From Lutispora saccharofermentans (GTDB taxonomy: Bacteria > Bacillota > Clostridia > Lutisporales > Lutisporaceae): a DNA stretch of 64,000 bases. Shown one piece after another: positions 25,278 to 33,201 of this stretch; positions within the stretch are counted from its first letter, which is position 1; each line of letters begins with the position of its first letter. The notes beneath the pieces are model-generated. The model worked only from the letters and a program-made list of their open reading frames with translations. It made no database searches and was not told where the DNA came from. The stretch lies in contig NZ_JAJEKE010000001.1 in NCBI RefSeq assembly GCF_024363565.1, forward strand, positions 124,001 to 188,000, in the 5' to 3' direction. The translations under genes and the position numbers were made by a program.

Positions 25278-26126
25278 CTACAGATCCGAAAAGAAATATT
25301 GAGAAAAGCCTGGACTTAGCATTTCAATTTCATTGATTTTCTTTCTTAACACTTCTATATAATAGTCATATACAAAACCTTTGGCATCATACTTCCAACA
25401 AGTCGTATAAGCTTCCTTGTCCAGCATCCTCAAGCCGCTGAAATGAAAGAATATAAGCCTGAAATCATTTATATATATGATGCCGTCCATTACTTTTATA
25501 TCATATAGTTTTTGATTCCAGGGAGCAGTATTCATACCTGGATGTTTCAAATAGTATACATTTTTATAAAGCCTTTTTAGCTTATCAAGATGCCCTTGAT
25601 CTCCGAAATTGCCATTATCATTATATGCATAACACCAACTAATGCATTGTTCCTTCCACCAGTTTAGAGCCTCCAGTCCGTTTTTATCCCTCCTGAAGCA
25701 AACAAATCCTCCGTTTGCCTTTTCATTTATCTTATGAGTGGTTAGTATTACCGACCATCTTTTTATTCTTTTAATCAACACCATGGGATCTGCAAAGAAA
25801 TAAATATCCCCATCTGCATATATAATTTGATCAATGGTGCAATAATTATCAAAAATATAGAGCAATGCAACGGGCTTAAGCGTCCAGCAATATTCGTTTT
25901 GTTTTCTCTCATTCTTTATACCCTTTAATACCGCTTCTTCCGGTTCAGAGAAATCAATAATATTGGTTCCATGGAGCTCCATTTTCTTTAATATAAAATA
26001 AGAGTCTTTATCTACACAAAAAATAAACAACTGTGCCTTTATATTGCTCTTCATCATAGATTCGTACAATGCTAAAATATGATGAACCCTTGATTTAGAA
26101 GTCAGTGAACAAATAGCCGTATCCAT
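25278..26126 (-). CDS. Glycosyltransferase-like protein, tandem paralogue A
   Basis: The 282-aa protein looks like a GT-A fold glycosyltransferase. The short N-terminal strand CSLTSKSRVHHILALYESM is followed by a DxD-type donor and metal site in IYADGDIYFFADP (about residues 101-113). Other shared blocks are NWWKEQCISWCY, FGDQGHLD, PGMNTAPWNQ and FFHFSG. The two upstream genes carry the same blocks in the same order, so the three arose by duplication. Paralogue A is the shortest. Donor and acceptor are unknown. It is the last gene of the locus on the minus strand. Confidence 0.72.
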   Translation of the reverse strand: MDTAICSLTSKSRVHHILALYESMMKSNIKAQLFIFCVDKDSYFILKKMELHGTNIIDFSEPEEAVLKGIKNERKQNEYCWTLKPVALLYIFDNYCTIDQIIYADGDIYFFADPMVLIKRIKRWSVILTTHKINEKANGGFVCFRRDKNGLEALNWWKEQCISWCYAYNDNGNFGDQGHLDKLKRLYKNVYYLKHPGMNTAPWNQKLYDIKVMDGIIYINDFRLIFFHFSGLRMLDKEAYTTCWKYDAKGFVYDYYIEVLRKKINEIEMLSPGFSQYFFSDL

Positions 26127-26160
26127 CTCATTAATCCTTTTAATCCTTATTTATATATTT

Positions 26161-27126
26161 TTAGATGAGTGTAGATTTACTTCCTTCGATCTTCATATAA
26201 TTGCTTGCTGAATTCACATTATAGCTTTCCGGCAGAAATTTTGACAATTCTTCTCCTTGCCTTTTTATCAAGCTCATTCCCTTTAAAATGCTTTTAATAT
26301 ACGGTCTATAAATTATTTCTCTAATTTCTTCATTCAACTTCGGATAATCCCATTTCCATAAATCTAATTCGCTTTCACTGATAATAAAAAAACTGCTGAA
26401 ATGAAAAAAGATAAGGATATCTTCATCAAGATAAACTTTTTCCTCTTTGAGCTCAAGTTTGCGGTTTTCAATATTCCACATTGCTGCATTTGCGACCAAG
26501 GGTTTTGCTATAAAAATCCTAGCATGCTTTCTGGGGATCACCTCTAAGTATTTCTGATCTGCAAATCTATTTGGAATCACTTGGTCATAGCACCATTCAA
26601 CACATTTTGCCTCCCACCAATTCAAAATGTTCAAAGCCCTGATACTGTTTTTAAAGCCAATTATTCCTGCATTATATTTTCCTTTTTGCTTATTCAGATG
26701 TAAAAATTTATCCGAAAAGTTATGACAGGTGAGCAAAGCATCATTCTTTACCAATTGCTGAAAAAGCATTGATGGTTCTGAAAATAGATAAGTATCTGCA
26801 TCCGTATAGATTATTGAATCAATGCCCCTATTGTGTTTGATTATAAACTTTATAAAGCTGGCTTTCACTGTCCAGCAATATTCAGTTATGCTCCTGTTGT
26901 TTTTCGCATTCAAAAGAAAATTGTTTTCTACAGACGCTATATCAATAATCGTTGTATTAGCGAGGTTTATTTTTCGCATTACGTCATAAGATGCATTATC
27001 CATCGCGCATATCCATAGATGAAAGCCATTACGGCTATGCCTGCATATAGAATCATAAAGAGCCAGGCTCTTTATGAAATATTCCTTTGATACTATGGTG
27101 CAATAATTATTGATTGTTTCATTCAT
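26161..27126 (-). CDS. Glycosyltransferase-like protein, tandem paralogue B
   Basis: The 321-aa protein starts with an N-terminal segment ending NNYCTIVSKEYFIKSLALYDS and has the DxD site IYTDADTYLFSEP, then NWWEAKCVEWCYD, FADQKYLE, ANAAMWN and FFHFSS. These match paralogues A and C block by block. A polar C-terminal tail of about 50 residues follows. The start ATG overlaps the stop region of paralogue C by 8 bases and has GGAGA before it, so the two are translationally coupled. The substrate is unknown. Confidence 0.72.
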   Translation of the reverse strand: MNETINNYCTIVSKEYFIKSLALYDSICRHSRNGFHLWICAMDNASYDVMRKINLANTTIIDIASVENNFLLNAKNNRSITEYCWTVKASFIKFIIKHNRGIDSIIYTDADTYLFSEPSMLFQQLVKNDALLTCHNFSDKFLHLNKQKGKYNAGIIGFKNSIRALNILNWWEAKCVEWCYDQVIPNRFADQKYLEVIPRKHARIFIAKPLVANAAMWNIENRKLELKEEKVYLDEDILIFFHFSSFFIISESELDLWKWDYPKLNEEIREIIYRPYIKSILKGMSLIKRQGEELSKFLPESYNVNSASNYMKIEGSKSTLI

Positions 27127-28060
27127 GCACTAAGTCTCCATTTAATCTATAATAATTTTTATATATACATCCTTGAAGGCCTGCGCCCTTAAAAAGATTA
27201 CTCTTAAATTTATTTACATAGTTGATCATCTGTTTATAGCTATTGACATAAGGTATATACAGCAGCTTCACCACATCTTCCTGCAGTTCAATGTAGGTGC
27301 ATAATTCAAACTCTTCAGCATTCAAAGGTTTAAATCCGCTATAATGATAGAATATTAGCTTTTTGCCGTCTACATATATATCATCATTAAGCTTCTTTAC
27401 CATACATCCTTGGATATTCCATGGCGTCACATTTATTTCAGTGTTTTTGCTGACTCTGATCCAGCCGGGGTTTCCATGTATTTTATTAAGATACATCTGA
27501 TCGCTCCACTTCCCCTTATGGACTTTATCGTAACACCATTCAATGCATTTTCTCCTGTACCAGTTTATAAATCCAACGGCATTTTTGTCTCTTCTTAGGC
27601 CTATTAGCCCTGTATTATAAACCCCATAAACATTATTAAGCTTTATATTATTTCCTTTAAATCGCTCTCTGGTCAATAAAACCGAGCACAAGCTCAATTC
27701 ACTGAATATTGGTTCCGGACTTGAATAGAATATTATATCACTATCCAACCATAAAATATGATCCAGTTCAGAATAATTATTGAACAAGTATAAGAATATC
27801 GAAGCCTTTGAAGTCCATGCATACTCTTTTTCATTTCTTCCTGCCTTTACGGAAGCAAGCTTGCGGTCCTGGCCTTCCACAGCCTTTATATGAATAAATA
27901 CAGCCTTTTCCTGCAAGATTTTTTCCAGTAAATCTTTAACCTCATCCTGCATGCATATAAAAAACATTTTAAAGTCCATATCATATTTCTTTATAGAATC
28001 GTAAAGCATCAATCCTTTATGGAGATAATCTTTGCTTACAATTGTGCAATAATAATGCAT
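27119..28060 (-). CDS. Glycosyltransferase-like protein, tandem paralogue C
   Basis: The 313-aa protein begins MHYYCTIVSKDYLHKGLMLYD, has the DxD site LWLDSDIIFYSSP, then NWYRRKCIEWCYD, WSDQMYLN, NVTPWN and FYHYSG. It is the first of three paralogues on the minus strand and follows ugd by about 117 bases. GGAAG precedes the ATG. The UDP- and probably CDP- or dTDP-sugar genes just upstream could supply donors; that link is inference from position. Confidence 0.72.
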   Translation of the reverse strand: MHYYCTIVSKDYLHKGLMLYDSIKKYDMDFKMFFICMQDEVKDLLEKILQEKAVFIHIKAVEGQDRKLASVKAGRNEKEYAWTSKASIFLYLFNNYSELDHILWLDSDIIFYSSPEPIFSELSLCSVLLTRERFKGNNIKLNNVYGVYNTGLIGLRRDKNAVGFINWYRRKCIEWCYDKVHKGKWSDQMYLNKIHGNPGWIRVSKNTEINVTPWNIQGCMVKKLNDDIYVDGKKLIFYHYSGFKPLNAEEFELCTYIELQEDVVKLLYIPYVNSYKQMINYVNKFKSNLFKGAGLQGCIYKNYYRLNGDLVHE

Positions 28061-28177
28061 GCTTTTAACTTCCTTTCTGCTAAAGTCTAATATAAGGTAT
28101 GAAAAACAGCTTGTGTGAGTTACGATTTATAAGCCGGAAATTCCAATAAATTACCAACTTATAATGGTTAAGTTTAT

Positions 28178-29536
28178 TCATTTTCTAAAACCTATGCCTA
28201 TATACTTGACTCCGAAAAGCTTAGCCTTATCATGATCCAATGCCCTGCAGCAATCAAAAACAGCAGGAGCTTTCATAAATTTTACATATTCACTAAAGGG
28301 TATATCTGTTATGATCTTCCAATCCGTCATCAATATTGCTGCATCAGTTCCTGCAAGGGCTTCCCTATAGTCATTGAAGAATTCCAGCCCGTCACAGCCC
28401 AATAATTCCTTTTTTGCTTTTTCCACTGCTGCCGGATCATAACATTTAAGCTTTGCTCCTGCTTCCATCAGCTCCTTTATCAGCTTGATGGACTGTGATT
28501 CTCTCACATCATCGGTGTTTGCCTTGAAAGCCAGGCCAAGGATAGCTATTGTCTTATCTTCGATTCTTAACAGTTCCTTCTTCAGAGTGCATAATATTCT
28601 TCCAACCTGCAATTCGTTTACAGCTATTACAGATTTGAGTATTTTAGGGTCATAACCGATTTTGACGGAAAAGGATATCAATGACTTTATATCTTTGGGG
28701 AAGCAGCTCCCCCCAAAACCGCGGCCCGGCTTTAAATACTTCGTTGCATCGGGTTTGATAAGCTCGCCTCTCACTTTAGGAGTGAAACGTTTATCCAGTC
28801 CCACGCTTTCCATAACCTTTAAAGCATCAATGCCACCTGCTTCTTCAGAAATCGCAGCAATTTCATTTGAAAAGGATATCAAAGTTGCAAGCAGAGAATT
28901 CGAGGCATACTTTATCATTTCTGCCGTTCTGGGATTTACTTTTATTATTGGCGCATCAAAATGATATTGATATATATTTTTAAAAACTTCATAGCTCTTC
29001 TCATCAATAGCGCCTATGATTATCCTATCAGGATTCAAAAAGTCCTGTACCGCTTCACCTTCCTTTAAAAATTCCGGATTCATTACAAGGCCGAAATCTC
29101 CCAGTTCTTTGCCCGAAGCCTGCTTTAATATAGGCAGTACTATAGTATCTGTGGTTGTTGGCACTACTGTGCTTTTTATGCATACAACGTGATAGTCCTT
29201 TTTGTTTTTCAAAATGGCTCCCACTTCATATACAGCTTTTTTTATATATGTCAAAGCTATTTGACCTCCTATATAAGGAGTTCCGACAGCTATTATTGTT
29301 ATTTCAGAGTCCATGACCGCTTGGCTTAAATCTGCAGTAGCTTTTAACTCATCATTCTTTATTACATGTGCCAGCATGCTATCAAGCTGCTGCTCGTAGA
29401 TAGGGGATACCCCGCGGCTTATGCTGTCTATTATGCGCTGCTGCTTATCTACGCAAAACACCTTATGGCCTTTATAGGCTAAACAAACACCTGTTACCAG
29501 CCCCACATATCCTGTACCAATTATTGATATGTTCAT
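28178..29536 (-). CDS. ugd: UDP-glucose 6-dehydrogenase family protein
   Basis: Ugd oxidises UDP-glucose to UDP-glucuronate with NAD. The NAD-binding motif GTGYVGLVTG is at residues 7-16. The catalytic Cys278 lies in GRGFGGSCFPKD. KSTVVPTTTD and MNPEFLKEGEAV are also family motifs. The 452 aa are normal. UDP-glucuronate is the substrate of UDP-glucuronate decarboxylase, and a protein of that type is encoded at 31009-32094, so the two could form a UDP-xylose route. Related UDP-sugar dehydrogenases (ManNAc type) cannot be fully excluded by eye. Confidence 0.88.
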   Translation of the reverse strand: MNISIIGTGYVGLVTGVCLAYKGHKVFCVDKQQRIIDSISRGVSPIYEQQLDSMLAHVIKNDELKATADLSQAVMDSEITIIAVGTPYIGGQIALTYIKKAVYEVGAILKNKKDYHVVCIKSTVVPTTTDTIVLPILKQASGKELGDFGLVMNPEFLKEGEAVQDFLNPDRIIIGAIDEKSYEVFKNIYQYHFDAPIIKVNPRTAEMIKYASNSLLATLISFSNEIAAISEEAGGIDALKVMESVGLDKRFTPKVRGELIKPDATKYLKPGRGFGGSCFPKDIKSLISFSVKIGYDPKILKSVIAVNELQVGRILCTLKKELLRIEDKTIAILGLAFKANTDDVRESQSIKLIKELMEAGAKLKCYDPAAVEKAKKELLGCDGLEFFNDYREALAGTDAAILMTDWKIITDIPFSEYVKFMKAPAVFDCCRALDHDKAKLFGVKYIGIGFRK

Positions 29537-29603
29537 ATATAATTAACCACCCGCAAATATTTATATTATATAGCTCTGCATTGGAGATATCATTTATTAC
29601 ATG

Positions 29604-30380
29604 CTAATACAGTTTATCCCTTATCTCTTTCCAATTTTGGCAGATGCTCACATAATCCTTATAGGTGTCTATAGAAGCCCAGATGCCTTTATGCAAATAT
29701 ACTGCCAGCTGTCTATCCTTAACAAGCTTTACCAGTGATTCTTCCTCGAATACGCATTTACCTCCATCATCGTTTATATAATCAAAAATCTCTTTATTCA
29801 TAACAAAAAATCCGCCATTTTGAATCTGGCCTGTTTCAGGCTTTTCGGCAAACTCATATGCAATTCCGTCATTTACTTGAAGCATACCGTACGGGCTCCT
29901 TGATATCACACCTGTCATAGTCGCTATCTTGTTCTTGCTTCGATGATAATTCAGCAGAGCATTAATATCAACGTTTGCTATACCATCTCCATAGGTCAGC
30001 ATGAATTCTTCTTCTTCAATGTATGGCTGGACTCTTTTTATTCTGCTGCCGGTCATCGTGTCTTCGCCTGTATCTATGAAGGTTATTCTCCACTTCTCCG
30101 GCTCTCTTAGAAGCTTTATGCTAAATTCGCTTCCTGTATTATCAAATATGCAATCGCTGTTTTTCCATTTATCATGAAAAAAGTATTCCTTTATTTGATG
30201 CCCTCTATATCCAATAGGAAGAATGAAATCATTGAACCCAAAGCTATAGTAAATTTTCATTATATGCCAGACAATGGGATAACCTCCTATGCTTATTAAG
30301 GATTTGGGCATATCCTCTGTCATCTCCTTAATCCTGGTACCCTTGCCCCCGCAAAGTATTACTACCTTTATAATACTCAC
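29604..30380 (-). CDS. rfbF: Sugar-1-phosphate cytidylyltransferase, RfbF-like
   Basis: RfbF makes CDP-glucose from glucose 1-phosphate and CTP. The protein has the nucleotide-binding start VVILCGGKGTRIKEMTED, then GGYPIVWHIMKIY, GYRGHQIKEYF, TFIDTGEDTMTGSRIKRV and LTYGDGIANVDI, which follow RfbF closely. The 258 aa match RfbF. The first possible start is a GTG at 30380 inside GGAGGTG itself; an in-frame ATT at 30374, five bases after GGAGG, would align better with the family start. The usual partner, CDP-glucose 4,6-dehydratase, is not clearly present next to it. Confidence 0.8.
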   Translation of the reverse strand: MSIIKVVILCGGKGTRIKEMTEDMPKSLISIGGYPIVWHIMKIYYSFGFNDFILPIGYRGHQIKEYFFHDKWKNSDCIFDNTGSEFSIKLLREPEKWRITFIDTGEDTMTGSRIKRVQPYIEEEEFMLTYGDGIANVDINALLNYHRSKNKIATMTGVISRSPYGMLQVNDGIAYEFAEKPETGQIQNGGFFVMNKEIFDYINDDGGKCVFEEESLVKLVKDRQLAVYLHKGIWASIDTYKDYVSICQNWKEIRDKLY

Positions 30381-30511
30381 CTCCGGCTGCTTCTATCTCC
30401 TACTTCAGAATATGCTTTTCCAACTTTTTTTGCTACTGTTATTAATCTTGTCCTTTACACGAATTGGTTATGTCTATTATTGAAAGAGGCTTCATTCAGG
30501 GGAAATTCAAA

Positions 30512-30549
30512 GCCGCTCATCCTATTCTTTCAGAACCGGGATAAGCGGC
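30512..30549. repeat. Inverted repeat in cupin-rfbF gap
   Basis: GCCGCT-ATCC (30512-30522) pairs with GGAT-AGCGGC (30539-30549) with one mismatch and a 16-base loop. On the minus strand it follows the cupin gene, but the T-run is poor, so it may be a processing or weak termination hairpin. Confidence 0.4.
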
Positions 30550-30576
30550 CTGGAGCTATCAAGCTTTAACCAGCTA

Positions 30577-30981
30577 TTATTCAAGAATTTCCAACCTGTA
30601 TGTGTCATCATCCGCCGGATCATACTGTTTAGTAGCAACAACTAATATTATAAGCTCCTTTTCCTTCTCATTTTTGAACGCATGAGCTATAAACGGATGC
30701 ACTGCAATTACAAGGTTATCCTTCTCATCTACTTCAAGCTCATCATAAAAGCCCGTATTAATATTTTTAACTGCAACTTTAGCAGTACCATGAACCACAA
30801 AGAAGTACTCAATATTCAGCTTATGATAGTGATTTCCCCTTACTGAATCTTTAAAGCTATATAATATATAAACCTCTTCCAATTGGCTGTGCTCTTCAGC
30901 AAAGCCTTTTTTATAGATCTTTTTTAGATAACCCCTCTCATCCTCAAAGGGCTTTATTTTTATCAAATCGAAACCTTCCAC
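30577..30981 (-). CDS. RmlC/FdtA-like cupin (sugar-nucleotide isomerase or epimerase type)
   Basis: The 134-aa protein is a single small cupin: GYLKKIYKKG, then the metal or substrate site SVRGNHYHKLNIEYFFVV and HPFIAHAFKNE. This fits the WxcM/FdtA and RmlC-like group that isomerises or epimerises 4-keto-6-deoxy sugar nucleotides. The start is a GTG seven bases from AAGGAAG. Which reaction it catalyses is not decidable by eye. It lies between the two short-chain dehydrogenase genes and rfbF, so it probably works on the same sugar nucleotide. Confidence 0.65.
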   Translation of the reverse strand: MEGFDLIKIKPFEDERGYLKKIYKKGFAEEHSQLEEVYILYSFKDSVRGNHYHKLNIEYFFVVHGTAKVAVKNINTGFYDELEVDEKDNLVIAVHPFIAHAFKNEKEKELIILVVATKQYDPADDDTYRLEILE

Positions 30982-31008
30982 AAATAATCTTCCTTTACAA
31001 ATTACTCA

Positions 31009-32094
31009 TCAAATGCTACAGTTATTCATATACCATCTCTTAAGCCTTCTCAATCCTTCATCAATCGATATACGAGGGTTATAATCAATAAGGCTCCTAG
31101 ATTTGCTTAAATCTGGACAGCGTCTTTGAGGATTATCTGTCAGATAGTCATGATCTTTGCTCTTAATATAATCAATAGTAATATTGCCCACTATGCCGGC
31201 GATTTTTTGTGCAAGCTCATAAATCGATATCTCTTCTTCATCATTTCCAATATTAAATGCTTCTCCATTATAATCGGACAGCAATGCCTTTATAAACCCG
31301 CTTACGGCGTCACTGATATAACAAAAACTCCTCTTTGGAGTTCCATCACTTAACACTTCAATTCTGCCCTGGTTGATCGCATCATTAAAAAAGTCAGGTA
31401 TTACCCTTTTATCATCCAGCCTTAATCCAGGCCCATATATGTTGAACGGTCTTACAATTTTTACAGGCAATCCATACTGCTTATAATAATTTATGCACAG
31501 AGTTTCGCCCAATCTCTTCGATTCATCATAACATGCTCTGGGGCCTATACAAGACACATTACCATTATAGGTTTCTTTTGTAGGTATATTATCCGGTGAT
31601 GGATCTCCGTAAATTTCACTGGTTGAAAAGAAAAGTATGCTTTTTACCTCTTTAGCCTTAGATAAATCCAGTAAATTTTTCAAGCCCCAGACATTTGTTT
31701 CTATTGTTTCAATAGGATACTTCCTATAGTAAGTAGGGGAAGCGATGCTTGCAGTATGAATCACATAATCAATATCCCCGGCAATCTCAAAAGGCTTTGA
31801 AACATCCATCGCTAAGAATGAGAAGTTATCATTGCCTTCCAGATGTTTAATTCTGGCCTGTGACCCGGTCTTGTAATTTTCAATACAAATTATATTTGCA
31901 GGTTTATCAAAAGCATTTCTATTGCAATAATCTATGAAATCGAGAAGGTATGCTCCTATAAAGCCTCCTCCTCCTGTTATAAGCATTTTTTTGCCTTCAA
32001 GCAGCTTGAATACCGCCTTAACATCCTCACTTATTGCAATGACGTCTTCAAGAATTATTTTATTTATGCACAATTTATCTACCCCGCTTTTCAT
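31009..32094 (-). CDS. NAD-dependent epimerase/dehydratase, UDP-glucuronate decarboxylase-like
   Basis: This extended short-chain dehydrogenase has the NAD site LITGGGGFIGAYL (about residues 39-51), HTASIASPTYYRKYPIET, the catalytic GPRACYDESKRLGETL with the YxxxK pair, and RPFNIYGPGLRLDD. The GPRxCYDESKRxxE motif is typical of UDP-glucuronate decarboxylase (UDP-xylose synthase). The first 35 residues are extra; the start is uncertain because it overlaps the preceding gene and lacks a good ribosome site. A TTG about nine codons in, after GGGG, is an alternative. Ugd in the same locus would supply its substrate. Confidence 0.75.
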   Translation of the reverse strand: MKSGVDKLCINKIILEDVIAISEDVKAVFKLLEGKKMLITGGGGFIGAYLLDFIDYCNRNAFDKPANIICIENYKTGSQARIKHLEGNDNFSFLAMDVSKPFEIAGDIDYVIHTASIASPTYYRKYPIETIETNVWGLKNLLDLSKAKEVKSILFFSTSEIYGDPSPDNIPTKETYNGNVSCIGPRACYDESKRLGETLCINYYKQYGLPVKIVRPFNIYGPGLRLDDKRVIPDFFNDAINQGRIEVLSDGTPKRSFCYISDAVSGFIKALLSDYNGEAFNIGNDEEEISIYELAQKIAGIVGNITIDYIKSKDHDYLTDNPQRRCPDLSKSRSLIDYNPRISIDEGLRRLKRWYMNNCSI

Positions 32095-33043
32095 AATAAC
32101 GGTAATTTTCCTTATACCAGCTAACAGTACTTTTTATACCATCCTCTATTGATATTTTAGGTTTCCACCCTAGGATACTGTTTATCTTCTCTACATTTGG
32201 CAGGGGATTCCATAAGTCATTTTTTCTTTGCTCTAGTACGCCGTAGTTTATCTTTGCTGCACCATTAACTTCTTTAATGATTAAATCAACATAATATTTT
32301 AATGGCTGAGTAAACCCATTACCGATATTAAAGATTTCGCTTTTTATTTGTTGAGCCTGTGCAGCTATTAAAAATCCATCTATAATGTTTTCTACATAGC
32401 AGTAATCTCTATATTGCTCGCAGGAAGTGAGATTTATCTCCCCATTACTTAGTGCCGATAAGATAACTTGGGGAAAAAACTTATGGCTGCCTTCTTTTTC
32501 ACCAAAAACACCAAAGGGTATTATTGTAGCGATATCTATCCCTAAATCAGCAGCCAGCTGGTGTGCTACAATTGTTGCGGCAGCTTTTGTGCTTCCATAT
32601 ATGTTGCTTGGGGTATAGCTTGAATCTTCATCAACTTTTCCTTCTTTATTTCCATATTGCATACTTGTTCCGGTATTGATGAACCTTGGACAGCCTGCTT
32701 TGCCTGCTGAAATCAGTATGTTTACAGTGCCGAGCAAATTGGAATTTATTGCATTAAAGGCGTCTTTCTGTCTGGAATCAACGCCATAAGCTGCCATGTG
32801 AAAGATAACATCCGGCTTTATTTTCTTTACACATTCATATAAACAGGTAAAGTCTCTTATATCAGCATTAAATATCCTTATGTTCTTTAGATGCTCTTCA
32901 ATCCTCCATAGATCGGAGCTTTCACGGACAATTACGGATAAATCCGCATTCTGGCTTATCATTCTGCCCGCAATATGGGATCCCAAAAAGCCATTTGCCC
33001 CTGTAATCAATACTCTTTTCCCATCGAAATATCTTGTCAAATA
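32075..33043 (-). CDS. NAD(P)-dependent sugar-nucleotide dehydrogenase/epimerase (SDR)
   Basis: This extended SDR has the NAD site VLITGANGFLGSHIA, the segment HMAAYGVDSRQ, the catalytic area SNIYGSTKAAATIV with YxxxK, and DYCYVENIIDGFL. It resembles reductases and epimerases acting on 4-keto sugar nucleotides (the CDP-paratose/abequose synthase type). The exact reaction is not readable. The frame opens at 33073; a TTG at 33043, six bases after GGAGGAG, is the best start and gives 322 aa. It is the first gene of the locus and overlaps the next gene by about 20 bases. Confidence 0.72.
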   Translation of the reverse strand, partial: YLTRYFDGKRVLITGANGFLGSHIAGRMISQNADLSVIVRESSDLWRIEEHLKNIRIFNADIRDFTCLYECVKKIKPDVIFHMAAYGVDSRQKDAFNAINSNLLGTVNILISAGKAGCPRFINTGTSMQYGNKEGKVDEDSSYTPSNIYGSTKAAATIVAHQLAADLGIDIATIIPFGVFGEKEGSHKFFPQVILSALSNGEINLTSCEQYRDYCYVENIIDGFLIAAQAQQIKSEIFNIGNGFTQPLKYYVDLIIKEVNGAAKINYGVLEQRKNDLWNPLPNVEKINSILGWKPKISIEDGIKSTVSWYKENYRYYEKRGR

Positions 33044-33164
33044 AAACTCCTCCAAATAATATACATAGCCCATTTGATGCCTTAATTCAAAGTATGATCA
33101 TTATAATAAAAAGTTCCTGCTTTACTCACACAAAAGCATAAAAATCATACTTCCCATGCATAAT

Positions 33165-33190
33165 AAAAAAGCTCGAAATCGAGCTTTTAA
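33165..33190. terminator. Terminator after spoIVA
   Basis: AAAAAAGCTCG-AAAT-CGAGCTTTT, a short stem with A and T tails on both sides. On the minus strand it follows spoIVA. Confidence 0.8.
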
Positions 33191-33201
33191 AAATATTGAT
33201 C

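Noticed and set aside
33040-33201. Possible attachment-site copy of the tRNA-Pro 3' end at the far border of the accessory block
   Set aside because: I looked for the T-arm and acceptor sequence before spoIVA and found no copy.
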